Shown here: piece by piece, positions 16,758-27,532 of the stretch
Position numbering within the stretch: position 1 is the first letter of the stretch
How the letters are laid out: each line of letters starts with the position of its first letter
DNA from: Pichia kudriavzevii
Taxonomy: Eukaryota > Ascomycota > Pichiomycetes > Pichiales > Pichiaceae
Assembly: GCF_003054445.1 (NCBI RefSeq)
Contig: NC_042508.1
Location: 1,364,001-1,428,000 of the forward strand
DNA: 64,000 bases
Direction: 5' to 3'
The notes under the pieces: model-generated
The model's database searches: none
Told to the model about the DNA's origin: nothing
What the model saw: only the letters and a program-made list of their open reading frames with translations
Program-made: the position numbers and the translations under genes

Positions 16758-19700
16758 ATGAGTACGTTGCTGAGCACGAGGACGATGCGTGCATGTTTGA
16801 AGCGTTCTTTACGTTTGTCATACAGTAATTCAACTATCAAAAACTCAAGGTTTTTGGCGGTTGAATCTAAAGGTTACTATAACAAACCTAAGTCCTTGGA
16901 TGACGTTTATACGAATGTTGGTTCGTCAAGTACATCACCACGTGCAGGAAACGATATGTTTTATGCTTCAACCTCGTATGATCAAGTTTTGACTAGAGTT
17001 GATTCAGAAATCCTCCAAACTTGGTCTTTATATGAAGCTTGTTTAGAAGGCAGAGATTATGAAAGAGCTGATTTGATGTTACAAAACATTGCAACGAAAC
17101 ACTCAGGTTATGGCTCTTACTTTCTCGATGCAATCAGTGAATTTCTTAAGACGTGGGGTGCTGAGGATGTGAATACCATGGAAGACGTACGCCGCTGGTT
17201 AACATACGTTTGTTCCCTAGATCGAAACTTTACTCCAGATGCAAGAATATATGCCTGGATGATCAAACTATCATTTGGGAAAACTAATGATGTTAAGGAA
17301 GCTAATGACTTGTTGATTGAGTACACCAATTTAAGTCCATCTAACAAAAATGCTGACGTTTTGCGGTATGTTGATATCATCGGTTTGTTAAACATAAAGA
17401 AATTAGTCGATTATAAACCTAAGTTAGCCGAAGATTTAGCAGGAAACTATAGGGATTTGTTTCTTGCTTTATCTGAAGAGCAGAAAGATTTAGATAGCCC
17501 ATCATCAGAGCCTGCTGTAAATAACCCAATCTCGTTAACTGATAACGCTAAAAACCTTGATGAAAAAACCGATTCGGATACCGAAAAGATGCAAAATAGT
17601 CAGTTGAAATCTTTCTCAGAGATTTCTCTAGATTTAGCTCCAAAGGAAGGCAGTGCCAGAGAGCCAAACAATACAGTGATTGATAATAATATGGAAACTT
17701 TGAAGTCAGTCAGTTCAGAAAACTTGAAAAACATTAGGCATTCTCTGCTAGGTTTAGTTGATTCGTATAACGATGGACAGTTTGTGAAAAAACTGGTTCA
17801 GTTAATAGAGCTGGAAAAACTCGATATTGATACTTCGCAGTTGATCGAACAAACCAAAAACGGTACCATAAATCTTTTTGAATTGAAGAACAAACTACCT
17901 TTAGCGCAACATGAGAAGTTTGATCAAATTCTTGATAACATATCGGAGATGCGTGAAAGAATTTTGGAGAGCTCAACTTTGGAAGCTGCCAAATTGAAGT
18001 GGGAAAGGGAATTTGAAAATATCAAAGATAAATCTCTTCCATCGCCAGTTGGTGCTTATTTACATGACTGGCTACAAAATTTGATACCATTGATTGAAGA
18101 AGAAATCAAAGAATGTAAAAAGGCAAGAGAGCTACTCATTAATACTGAAGAAGGTAAGAAGGAACTCTCCAAAGCAGATATTCTAAGGTATAAAGAGAAA
18201 TTATCGTATGGTCCCTTTCTAGAAGTTATGAAGACACCAAAACTTGCCACAATTATCATTTTGGACTCTATGAAAAGTATTGTTACATCTGATATTTCCA
18301 GGGGTGTTCCAGTTTCCAAGTTGGTAATGGGAATTGGTAAAGGTATCGAATTGGAATATAAGTCTGAAAAGATTCTAGCTGCAGATGTGGATGTTCACAA
18401 AAACTTTAAAGCCATCAAGAATACACCTGAATTCAAGAAATTTTTAAGAAGTTCCAAAGCTGCTGATATTGTCCAAAGGGTTGAAAAATCAGTCTTGAGC
18501 AATAACAAGATCAGTTCTGAGTCTAATACGTTATCATGGGATGCCGAATCTCTTTGCCGTATTGGATCTTTGTTACTTTCGTTTCTTCTTCAAGTCGCCA
18601 AGGTAGAGGTTAAGGGTGTTGATCCAAGAACAGGCGAAACAAAGACCGCTCTTGCGCCTGCGTTCTATCATACTTATGATTTTCAAAATGGTGGTCGTAT
18701 TGGTGTCATTAAGCTAAATCAGGGTTTTGCAAATAAATTGGGTAGTGATCGTTTAGACCAGTCAATTCAAGCACAGTACTTGCCAATGGTTTGTAGACCT
18801 AAACCATGGACTTCATACAATGATGGTGGCTACTTTTTAAAAAGGGTTCCTGTTTTGAGAGCCAAGAATGCCCCTGAGCAAGCGGCTTATGCTAGGGCCG
18901 CTGCAATAAACGGAAAGGTCGACAAAGTTCTAGAGGGTCTTAACAACTTAGGTAATACCCCATGGACAATTAACAAGAGAATGCTTGAGATTATTACCAA
19001 GGTTTGGAATACTGGCGAAGCTTTCCTTGAGATACCGAAGGCAACCGAAAAACTAGTACTTCCACCCCCACCACCAAAAGGTTGTGAGGCTGTTGAAGTG
19101 TTCAAATACAGAAGAACATGCACGGAAATTTGCAATGAGTTCTCCAAAAACCGTTCAATGAGATGTGACATGAATTATAAATTAGAGATTGCAAGAGCTT
19201 TTGTTGGTGAAAGGATTTTTTTCCCACATTCTTTAGACTTTAGGGGAAGAGCCTATCCTGTTCCGCCAAATTTCAACCACTTAGGTAACGATATGTCTAG
19301 AAGTTTGCTTAAGTTTTGGAAAGGTAAGGAGTTAGGTCCACAAGGTTTGAGATGGTTGAAGATTCACCTTTCGAATTTAATGGGAAAAGATAAGATTTCT
19401 TTAGATGAAAGGGCTGCTTTTATTGACGAACACCTTGAACTGATAAAAGACTCTGTGCGTGATCCATTGAATGGTTCAGGTTGGTGGAAGTCAGCAGACA
19501 AACCTTGGCAATTTTTGGCTGCTGCTACTGAATTGGTCGAAGCGTTAGAATTATCTGACCCAACCAAATACATATCGTTCCAACCAGTCCACCAGGACGG
19601 TACATGTAATGGATTACAGCATTATGCCGCCTTAGGAGGAGATATCGAAGGTGCCAGACAAGTTAATTTGATTCCAGCAGAGAGACCTTCAGATGTTTAT

Positions 19701-20792
19701 ACACACGTTGCGAATTCTGTTTTGAAGTCCGTGTCAGTTGACAAAGAAAACGGGGTTCCTGAAGCGGAATTAACTTTACCTATTATTTCAAGAAAAATCG
19801 TTAAGCAAACTGTCATGACTTCTGTATATGGTGTTACATACGTTGGTGCAAGGGCACAAATAACAAAAAGACTCAAGGAAATTGAGTTTGATGAAGATGG
19901 TGTTTCTGCTTGCTCCAAATATTTAACTGAAAAGGTTTTCAAAGCTATCAGGGAATTGTTTGACGGAGCGCATGCAATTCAAGATTGGCTAGCATTATCT
20001 GCGAGAAGAATTTCAAAGAGCATCAGGCTTGATGTAGAGCCGGAAGAAGGTGACGAATTTATCTCTTCAGTTATTTGGACTTCACCTTTGGGGTTGCCTG
20101 TTGTCCAACCATATAGGACAGTCAAGAATAGGTCTGTCAAGACCAATATGCAGACCTTTGTTATTCAAGATCCGTATGGTGTGAAGAAGGTTGATGGTAG
20201 GAAGCAAGCAAACGGGTTCCCACCTAACTTTATTCACTCACTAGATGCTACACATATGTTGTTGTCTGTAAATAAATGTTCTGAATTTGGACTGTCCTTC
20301 TCTTCTGTGCATGATTCGTATTGGACACACGCAGCTGATGTTGATACCATGAATTATGTTTTGAGAGAACAATTCATAAATTTACATAAGAATAACCTGG
20401 TTGCCAAATTGAAGAGTGAATTTGAAAGACGGTACGAAGGTTTCCTTATGTGCGTTTCTGTTGACAAGAACGAACCAGTTGCGATTGCTCTTAAAAAATA
20501 CAGAGATGAGCTAGCAAAGAAAATCGGACATGCACCAACTTTTATTGACGAAATTAAACTTGAAAAACAAAGAAGACTTCTCTTAGCTTCAAACGACCCA
20601 GAGGAAGTCAAGCTCGGTAAGCAATTAAGGACATCAATCACTGTTTTAGACGAAGTCGGGTACAGACACAACACCATTCACGACAACACTGGTCAATTTA
20701 AATTTTTGGTGCCGTTCACACTACCCGATATTCCGCCAAAGGGTGAATTTGACATATCGGTTGTTCAAGATAGTCCATATTTCTTTTCATAG
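16758..20792 (+). CDS. RPO41: Mitochondrial RNA polymerase
   Basis: Rpo41 is the single-subunit, T7-like polymerase that transcribes mitochondrial DNA in the matrix. The 1344-residue length fits the yeast enzyme. The N-terminus is Arg/Ser/Leu-rich, typical of a matrix targeting sequence. A long N-terminal extension with acidic and Ser-rich linkers (about 235-330) precedes the polymerase domain (from about residue 600). Motif A HQDGTCNGLQHYAALGGD carries the first catalytic Asp (about 947), motif B KQTVMTSVYGVTYVGAR begins at about 1016, and motif C SVHDSYWTHA carries the second Asp (about 1186). A CTG codon at about residue 1179 falls at the conserved Leu of GLSFSSVHDSYW. MOB2 lies downstream in convergent orientation. 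Confidence 0.98.
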   Translation: MSTLLSTRTMRACLKRSLRLSYSNSTIKNSRFLAVESKGYYNKPKSLDDVYTNVGSSSTSPRAGNDMFYASTSYDQVLTRVDSEILQTWSLYEACLEGRDYERADLMLQNIATKHSGYGSYFLDAISEFLKTWGAEDVNTMEDVRRWLTYVCSLDRNFTPDARIYAWMIKLSFGKTNDVKEANDLLIEYTNLSPSNKNADVLRYVDIIGLLNIKKLVDYKPKLAEDLAGNYRDLFLALSEEQKDLDSPSSEPAVNNPISLTDNAKNLDEKTDSDTEKMQNSQLKSFSEISLDLAPKEGSAREPNNTVIDNNMETLKSVSSENLKNIRHSLLGLVDSYNDGQFVKKLVQLIELEKLDIDTSQLIEQTKNGTINLFELKNKLPLAQHEKFDQILDNISEMRERILESSTLEAAKLKWEREFENIKDKSLPSPVGAYLHDWLQNLIPLIEEEIKECKKARELLINTEEGKKELSKADILRYKEKLSYGPFLEVMKTPKLATIIILDSMKSIVTSDISRGVPVSKLVMGIGKGIELEYKSEKILAADVDVHKNFKAIKNTPEFKKFLRSSKAADIVQRVEKSVLSNNKISSESNTLSWDAESLCRIGSLLLSFLLQVAKVEVKGVDPRTGETKTALAPAFYHTYDFQNGGRIGVIKLNQGFANKLGSDRLDQSIQAQYLPMVCRPKPWTSYNDGGYFLKRVPVLRAKNAPEQAAYARAAAINGKVDKVLEGLNNLGNTPWTINKRMLEIITKVWNTGEAFLEIPKATEKLVLPPPPPKGCEAVEVFKYRRTCTEICNEFSKNRSMRCDMNYKLEIARAFVGERIFFPHSLDFRGRAYPVPPNFNHLGNDMSRSLLKFWKGKELGPQGLRWLKIHLSNLMGKDKISLDERAAFIDEHLELIKDSVRDPLNGSGWWKSADKPWQFLAAATELVEALELSDPTKYISFQPVHQDGTCNGLQHYAALGGDIEGARQVNLIPAERPSDVYTHVANSVLKSVSVDKENGVPEAELTLPIISRKIVKQTVMTSVYGVTYVGARAQITKRLKEIEFDEDGVSACSKYLTEKVFKAIRELFDGAHAIQDWLALSARRISKSIRLDVEPEEGDEFISSVIWTSPLGLPVVQPYRTVKNRSVKTNMQTFVIQDPYGVKKVDGRKQANGFPPNFIHSLDATHMLLSVNKCSEFGLSFSSVHDSYWTHAADVDTMNYVLREQFINLHKNNLVAKLKSEFERRYEGFLMCVSVDKNEPVAIALKKYRDELAKKIGHAPTFIDEIKLEKQRRLLLASNDPEEVKLGKQLRTSITVLDEVGYRHNTIHDNTGQFKFLVPFTLPDIPPKGEFDISVVQDSPYFFS

Positions 20793-21076
20793 AATTGATC
20801 TGTCGATACCCTTTTTCCTTATGCATCATTTTTTTCACATGAATCCATGAAACTTCCATTTTAGTCCAGTGTTTAGCGCTTGAATGTATAATACACTTGT
20901 ACATATTCTATTTTCGAAGACCGTGACTACGCTTTTCTAAGTCTTTGGTCTATGCATAATCTTTCAAAGAAAACTATATAATACATTCAAATAATGATAT
21001 TCCATAAGTACAAAAACTAGACTACTGTATAAACAATTTTTAACCGCTCTCTAATAAAGTAAGACCTGGCACTGCC

Positions 21077-22079
21077 TTAATGTTTTTGATTTTCAACTTT
21101 GATGATTCGTCCTTGACCTTCAAGATTATCGATCAACATAGACAACGGCTCAAGCTCTTTTGACTCCAACAAATCAAACTCCCTTATGAACGATATATAA
21201 TGACTGAAGTACGAAATCCAATGGGCTTCTAAAGATAAATGGACAATTTTTTCAAAATGATTCCAATAAATATGCGCAATGATTCTAAACATTTGACGAC
21301 AAATACCCTTGATGTCTTTCAAGAAAGAAGGAGGAAATGCCATTCCAGCTTTAGTAGGAAATATTGTTTGATCATTTATCTTGTTACTAATCCAATTGAG
21401 CGCATATTCAATGTATTGGTTGGCAGGCAAAGAAGCAGTACGACTGTTAGGCATCATCCAAACATATTCAGTTCGTGGATCGGCTGTCATAGTAGGGTAT
21501 TTATCTGGTGTTACATACTCAGCAATAACCCCGTAAAACTTATTCAAGTGATTATAGAACTCAAAAACATTTAATGCAAGCCATTCATAGTGATCAACAT
21601 ACATTGGAATTTGTACGATAGTTTTGTAAGAACCTTTAACAAGAGCCGTTTTGATAAATGGTTCACACATAAACAAAGGCGGATTTTGAATCACCAAGTT
21701 CTTTTCATTTTGCGGACTTTGACATTGAACTTGATCTTGTGGCTGTGCCAACTGTTGCATGCTTTGTTGTGCAGACACAGTGTTTTTTGGCTGCACTTGC
21801 TGGTAGTTATAAGATCTTGTAGACTGTTTTGATGGAGACTGAGTTTTCCGCAGGGATGTGCCCGAGGCATTGCTATTTGAATAGAAACTTCCTTGAGCTA
21901 AGGAGATATTAGAATCATTAGGAAGATTAGGTTCCTTAAAAGCACGGTTGTTTTCTTGTTTTTTCTTGGAACTCCTGGTAAATCCCCTGTGTAGAATGCC
22001 ATGAATGACAGGTTAGTAAACAGTTTGGAAAGTAAACGTTATATCCACAAACATACTTTATAGTACTGAAGAAAGACAT
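21077..22079 (-). CDS. MOB2: Mob2, activator of the Cbk1 (NDR/LATS) kinase, one intron
   Basis: Mob2 binds and activates Cbk1 in the RAM network controlling polarised growth, cell separation and Ace2. Exon 1 (22057-22079) encodes only MSFFSTI plus two bases of the next codon. The intron (21987-22056, 70 nt) has GTATGT, TACTAAC and ACACAG. Exon 2 (21077-21986) completes a 310-residue protein. An N-terminal Gln/Ser-rich tail is followed by the Mob domain (about 95-295): EPFIKTALVKGSYKTIVQIP, EWLALNVFEFYN, EYVTPDKYPTMTA, YIEYALNWI and HLSLEAHWISYFSHYI. The sequence EPFIKTALVKGS fits Mob2 rather than Mob1. Without the intron the frame would lack any ATG in this region, so the spliced model is well supported. 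Confidence 0.95.
21987..22056 (-). other. Spliceosomal intron of MOB2
   Basis: 70 nt; donor GTATGT, branch point TACTAAC at 22012-22018, acceptor ACACAG. Splicing joins AA|G within a lysine codon and keeps the frame. Confidence 0.93.
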
Positions 22080-22325
22080 TTCTTTTTCAAAGATAAGCTA
22101 TAGCAAGTTTTTGCGTTAAAGCTCTGGTTGGGATTCACCCAAGGGGTGAAATATCTTCTTTTGATCTGTTGACATTAAATATTCCCCAAATGCTCGCGTT
22201 CAGAATTTGAAGGGGATCACAAGAACGAGCCCTTTTTGTTGTATTTTTTTTTTTAGAATAAAGTTTCTACAGTACAAGCCTTCCGAAATGATTCTTTTAA
22301 GAAAAAAAACAAGTTTCCGTTTTAA

Positions 22326-22379
22326 ATGGAATCACTGGACACATTGAAACTAAAGCCTCAATTATGCTTTGTAATATAG
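22326..22379 (+). other. uORF overlapping the APC1 start
   Basis: An ATG with A at -3 opens a 17-codon frame in another phase that runs past the APC1 ATG (22364) and stops at 22377-22379. If transcripts begin upstream of 22326, this uORF would limit APC1 translation or require leaky scanning. Confidence 0.5.
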
Positions 22380-25300
22380 GATTCTCTGCCGCAAAAATCT
22401 CTGATGAGAGTTCATCAAGTAGCGACTATAAGATAAAACTTTATCCTGACAAGCAAAAGCTTTGCATTTATGAGAGGTCAGTCAAATGGTTCTCAGGTGG
22501 AGTCAACAAAAGAAATATCAATGTTGAAAGTGATATAGTCGATGCGTTCTTTACGAGTTTTGAAGGCCCTTCAGATTACGGGGTCTCAAAACATGATAAC
22601 GCAAACGAAAAGAATGAAACGGTATTAGTGCTCATACTTGAAGACCAAATAAGGGTTTATAACAAGGATAAGTCGGCCATAGTAGTCAGTTTTCCAATGC
22701 ATATCAAAAGCGCATTTCCGTTTTATAAGGGAATAGTTTTAGGAAAGAAAGTGGATAGTATTCCATCTGATCCTTTGAGTGGTTTTAACATCAAATCTTC
22801 CATGACCAATAATATGTCTAATGCTATGTCTCCACTGAGTAATAGATCGTCCATAAAGGCAGCATTGAATTTGTCTGTTGGAGATGTGAAGCCCTCCCAA
22901 ATATCCAACCCCATTACTGAAAGTAACTTTTTGGTCCTAACAGATATGATGGGTGATCCAGGATTAATTGTTTCTTCTTCTACCTCTTCATTTTCGGTCA
23001 ATGAGGAACTAGTTTTATTTCCACGTTTTGCAAACAATTGCTTGGCGGCAACATTCAATCATACCGAGAAAAATATCTCGATATATTTCACTAGGTACTT
23101 AAATAAGTCCAGAAATTCTAAAGTGAAATCCCATCTGGCAATGACTCCCAGAAAGAACAGCAAACGATCGACATCTTCTTCAGGGGCCTTCTTGAACTCA
23201 TATTCTAAGATATTTGAAGATGAAATGAGGCCATATAGAACGACCTCAAATCCTCTTTCATTTGACCGTATGGCACCCGGAGCTGAATATGGAGCCGATA
23301 TATCTTCCAATAATTTAGGAAGCAGTTTAGTAACCAATTTTGAAAGTTGGAATTTGAAGAAAGATGCTATTTTTACCAAGTTAACTACTATTAATTTTAA
23401 ATCAGACTTTTCCAAGCTGAAAACTTTTGCTCTATCATATAATGAAGAGGAAGCGTTGATTCTCGTAAATATGGAACTTGAGACGATTGAAATAATTTTA
23501 TTTAGAAAATCGTCAAACCAGATAGGGTTGTTTGAAATGAAGAGCAGTACCACTATCATGGGATTAGACGCTGTCAAATTTGACATGGGAGATGCTGATT
23601 TTCCCTACATTGCTATATTGAATAGTAGAAAGGAAATGGTTCTTTACAACGTGTTCTATCAAATTTTTTCTCCAACAATACGTTTGCCTCATTTTTCTTT
23701 TGAAGCCATTGGATTTGATGACAGTTGTGAAAGCGAAATATCTTTCCTTTGCGAATCTAGTCGTCATTTTTCACTTCATCTTCACGTAACCCCAAAAGAT
23801 AAGCTAGTGGAGAATTTGATGAAATCTTTGAAGTACTTAAGTCATGATCAGATTTTTCAAAATTTTTGGCTAAATTGGTGTGCTAATTCCTCTTTAGAGA
23901 TCCCACATGGGGACGATTGGTCAGTATATGTTATAACGTTGCTTTCTATGAGCCTACCGGAGCGTATCGATTTGCAATACGTGGATACGAATATGAACGA
24001 AATCACTAAGTTAATACCCTATGTGATTATGGCAAGATCGAAAGTAAAAAAGAACTCACTTAAAACCTCAAAGTTGTCCGAATACTCACTGGAATCTCTG
24101 TTACCTAGAATTGTTTTGTCCTTGCACATAATAAGGGAAGACCTTCGTTTAAATATTCTGTTAGCTGAAAAATTTCACAAAATTTCGGTTCTTCTAGTGC
24201 AGCTCGTTTCTTGGATGTCCTGGTCAGAAGTGTGGCTAGACTATTATGGCATTGATCTATCGAATATAGACCGATCACTCAAGCTAAATTTACCTGAATA
24301 TGTTGCTGTTCCTCCTGACATCATGAAATCAATATGCAGTTTGTTCTCTGACAGCATACTTGGCTTTGTAACATTTTCCGTAGTTGCTGGTGAGGATGAA
24401 ATGATTGATAAAATTGTCACACCGAGAACTTACAACACACTAAGATTATTTGAGATTATTGTCTCTCCCGACTTTGATAGCATGGAGCTGATTAAAAACA
24501 TGGTTGCATCTGAAATTAATGGTGCAGAAATTGAAACATATCCACCAGGTATTTATTTTATCTATAAGAATACAATTGAACTGTGTCAGAAGAAGTTGAG
24601 ATTAAATTGGAATGTGTCAGAAGAGGAACTCAAATTAGTTGGAAGAGAGGATTTGCTATACTTGGAATCAGAGAGGAAGAAGCCATTTATAACAAGTGTA
24701 GGCTCAGGAGGCGTGCTCAAAAGCACTAAAGATATTTTGGATGAATTAAGTCAGAACCAGACATTTAATGCCTGGGATGGCCAAGCTGAAGCGGATATAT
24801 TTAACGTAACCAAATTAATATTTTCACAGGATAGAAGATTTTATGAGCTTACTAAGTTACTTCAGACTTCAAAAGTTCAAACAGTCACTTACGCAACCGA
24901 CTTGCTAATGAATGACAATGAAAGGTTGGAACATCAGAGAGCTATCAGTGCAAGAATTGCCTTAAGGACATTGACTACCCCTATTGGAAGAGGAGCGGTT
25001 TTCAATTCAAGCAGAACGCCTCTGGTTACAGAGGGCTTTCCTATTCCAAAAATGTGTTTTGATACATTGATTTTACCGGACAATGTCAACGTGTCCTTGA
25101 AGCAGGATTCTATACCAAAGAACCTATTAGATTGGGGTTACTTTCACAACGGGGCAAGTGCCGGCCTATTGGTTTCGAAAGAATTTAAAGGAGTGAGTGG
25201 CAGCTGGGTGGCTTTTAACCGACCACCTATTTTAAATGCCCAACATGCTGGATTTTTATTTGGTTTAGGTTTGAATGGCCATCTAAAAGATCTAGAAGAA

Positions 25301-27325
25301 TGGCACATCTATAATTATTTGGGACCAAAGCATCTTCATACTAGTATTGGTTTATTGATAGGAATGGCTGCAAGTTTGAAGGGAACAATGGACATTAAAA
25401 TGACTAAAGTATTATCTGTTCACGTTGTTGCATTTTTGCCACAAGGATCTACTAACTTGAATGTGCAGTTACCGGTACAAACGGCAGGAATCATTGGGAT
25501 CGGTTTAGTTTATCTTGAGACCCAACACCGTAGAATGTCTGAAATTCTTCTTACTCAAATATGTTCAGCGCCCACCATTTACGATAAAGCGGTAGTTAGT
25601 GAAGGTTACCACTTAGCCTCTGGGTTTGCTTTAGGTTACATCAACTTAGGTAGCGGCGATACCATACTATCAACAACTGACAACCATATAGTTGAAAAAT
25701 TGATCTCATATGGCACTTCCCTAAGAGATGCTCAAACTTTGAAAGAAACAGACAAGTGTTGCTCAGGTGCTGTAATTGCGTTGGCACTTTTGTTTTTGAA
25801 GACAAATAACAGTGAGATTGGAGACAAATTGAGCTTACCTAAAACAATTCAATTATTAGAGTATATAAGGCCAGACATATTAATGCTAAGGTGCCTAAGT
25901 AAAAACTTGGTGATGTGGAATCAAATTGAACCTACAAAAAAGTTTATTGAAGACCAGGTTCCCCGTTGTATTTACAAGCAATTTTCAATCGACTCCATCG
26001 ATGGCTTAGATAGTGAAATTATTCCCTATATTAATATTATATCTGGGGCAGCACTGTCTATAGCAATATGTTTTGCGTCGACAGCCAACTTTGAGGCTAA
26101 GAAAACTCTGTTGTACTATTTTGATATCCTTCTAGATCTGGGAATGATTGAACCGACGAATTATGATGAAAAGCTAACGTTGTACTATGTTAGAAATTCC
26201 AGGGACTTATTAGTGCTAGGGCTTTCTGTCGTTATGGCCGGTACAGGAGACTTGGATATAATGAAACGATTGAGATACCTACAAGGTATTACTGATGAAT
26301 ATACAAGATACGGAAATTATATGGCAACGAATATGGCACTCGGCTTTTTATTTCTAGGTGGTGGTCAGCAAGCTTTTAATAGCAATAACAACTTTTCAAT
26401 TGCGGCTTTGATAACTTCCATTTATCCCATGTTTGGCTCGAACAATTACGAAGATTCAGACGATCAAGAGTTGGATCCTAGTACTGGTTTAGGTAGATCG
26501 AATAATGGCAAGAATGATTTGCACTTGCAAGCATTACGTCATTTTTGGGCATTGGCAGTTGAAAATAGGTGCTTGATTGTTAAAGAAGTAGGAAATAGAG
26601 AGCCGATAAAGATCGATGCTGAAATAGTTCTGCTTAATAAAACAAGTTTGAAAGTGACTGCTCCATGTTTGTTACCAGACTTAAGTCTAGTCAAAAAAAT
26701 TATTGTCAACTCGAAAAACAAATATTTTCCAGTAGAGTTTGATTTGAGTAGGTCTAGTCATAATGCAAGAGAGGAATTTAAGAAAAAAATGACAATATAT
26801 ATTGACAAAGATGGGCGCTATAAAACTTTGACTCTTGACTATGATGAGATAGTAGAAATGGATAGTGATTTGAAGAATCTAAAGATATCTGACAAAGAAA
26901 CAAGTGTTGACCCTCTGAGAAGTCTGAGTATATTCAACAATTTAGATGAGATTGAAAAGGATATAATGTTTGATTATATTAACGGTAAGACTAGAGGATA
27001 CGTTAGTGGATTTAGCTTATTTGATTTTAAGTTGGAACTTGAAAGAATAGTCAATAATGAAGGGATGAAGAATGATGAAAAAATGGTAAATTTGAAATTG
27101 ATCTTTAATTTTGTTGATAGTACAATTACATCCTGTTATGAGGATGTTAACAAACGGAAAAGAAGAAAGAAGACCAAAGGCAGCGAATCGAATTTCAATC
27201 TTGATAAGGAAGATAATGAGTGCATAATTACCAATGAAGTACTTGGACCAGGAAAGGAATTGAACTACTTAAATGTTGAGTTTATAGAGAAATTGAAGAA
27301 GGATCTTTTCTCACAAGTGATTTGA
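22364..27325 (+). CDS. APC1: Anaphase-promoting complex scaffold subunit Apc1
   Basis: Apc1 is the largest scaffold of the APC/C ubiquitin ligase, which targets securin and cyclins for destruction in mitosis. The 1653-residue protein has an N-terminal WD40-like half (about 20-500; early block KLYPDKQKLCIYERSVKW). The middle-to-C-terminal half has PC (proteasome/cyclosome) repeats. Repeat-type blocks include FHNGASAGLLVSKEFKGVSG, AGFLFGLGLNGHL, TSIGLLIGMAASLKG and AGIIGIGLVYLETQHRRMSE (about 930-1080). Later helical repeats and a charged C-terminus follow. The ATG at 22364 is the only upstream in-frame one, and the ATG at 22326 is out of phase. MND2/APC15, another APC/C subunit, lies about 5 kb further on. 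Confidence 0.95.
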   Translation: MLCNIGFSAAKISDESSSSSDYKIKLYPDKQKLCIYERSVKWFSGGVNKRNINVESDIVDAFFTSFEGPSDYGVSKHDNANEKNETVLVLILEDQIRVYNKDKSAIVVSFPMHIKSAFPFYKGIVLGKKVDSIPSDPLSGFNIKSSMTNNMSNAMSPLSNRSSIKAALNLSVGDVKPSQISNPITESNFLVLTDMMGDPGLIVSSSTSSFSVNEELVLFPRFANNCLAATFNHTEKNISIYFTRYLNKSRNSKVKSHLAMTPRKNSKRSTSSSGAFLNSYSKIFEDEMRPYRTTSNPLSFDRMAPGAEYGADISSNNLGSSLVTNFESWNLKKDAIFTKLTTINFKSDFSKLKTFALSYNEEEALILVNMELETIEIILFRKSSNQIGLFEMKSSTTIMGLDAVKFDMGDADFPYIAILNSRKEMVLYNVFYQIFSPTIRLPHFSFEAIGFDDSCESEISFLCESSRHFSLHLHVTPKDKLVENLMKSLKYLSHDQIFQNFWLNWCANSSLEIPHGDDWSVYVITLLSMSLPERIDLQYVDTNMNEITKLIPYVIMARSKVKKNSLKTSKLSEYSLESLLPRIVLSLHIIREDLRLNILLAEKFHKISVLLVQLVSWMSWSEVWLDYYGIDLSNIDRSLKLNLPEYVAVPPDIMKSICSLFSDSILGFVTFSVVAGEDEMIDKIVTPRTYNTLRLFEIIVSPDFDSMELIKNMVASEINGAEIETYPPGIYFIYKNTIELCQKKLRLNWNVSEEELKLVGREDLLYLESERKKPFITSVGSGGVLKSTKDILDELSQNQTFNAWDGQAEADIFNVTKLIFSQDRRFYELTKLLQTSKVQTVTYATDLLMNDNERLEHQRAISARIALRTLTTPIGRGAVFNSSRTPLVTEGFPIPKMCFDTLILPDNVNVSLKQDSIPKNLLDWGYFHNGASAGLLVSKEFKGVSGSWVAFNRPPILNAQHAGFLFGLGLNGHLKDLEEWHIYNYLGPKHLHTSIGLLIGMAASLKGTMDIKMTKVLSVHVVAFLPQGSTNLNVQLPVQTAGIIGIGLVYLETQHRRMSEILLTQICSAPTIYDKAVVSEGYHLASGFALGYINLGSGDTILSTTDNHIVEKLISYGTSLRDAQTLKETDKCCSGAVIALALLFLKTNNSEIGDKLSLPKTIQLLEYIRPDILMLRCLSKNLVMWNQIEPTKKFIEDQVPRCIYKQFSIDSIDGLDSEIIPYINIISGAALSIAICFASTANFEAKKTLLYYFDILLDLGMIEPTNYDEKLTLYYVRNSRDLLVLGLSVVMAGTGDLDIMKRLRYLQGITDEYTRYGNYMATNMALGFLFLGGGQQAFNSNNNFSIAALITSIYPMFGSNNYEDSDDQELDPSTGLGRSNNGKNDLHLQALRHFWALAVENRCLIVKEVGNREPIKIDAEIVLLNKTSLKVTAPCLLPDLSLVKKIIVNSKNKYFPVEFDLSRSSHNAREEFKKKMTIYIDKDGRYKTLTLDYDEIVEMDSDLKNLKISDKETSVDPLRSLSIFNNLDEIEKDIMFDYINGKTRGYVSGFSLFDFKLELERIVNNEGMKNDEKMVNLKLIFNFVDSTITSCYEDVNKRKRRKKTKGSESNFNLDKEDNECIITNEVLGPGKELNYLNVEFIEKLKKDLFSQVI

Positions 27326-27532
27326 CAGTATGCATTGGTTTGACATTATAAAGATCTATATAAACGTATTTAACAATAATGGTAGAATTTAAATAGTGCA
27401 AAACAAGAATGAGAAAAAAAGAGTCATATGCGGTCATCGGATATAGAATATAACGAAGATGGTGAAATGATAACAACAGAGAAAAGATTTAAAATGAATA
27501 AGGTATGTGAACTGAATCGAATTTGATAGGCA

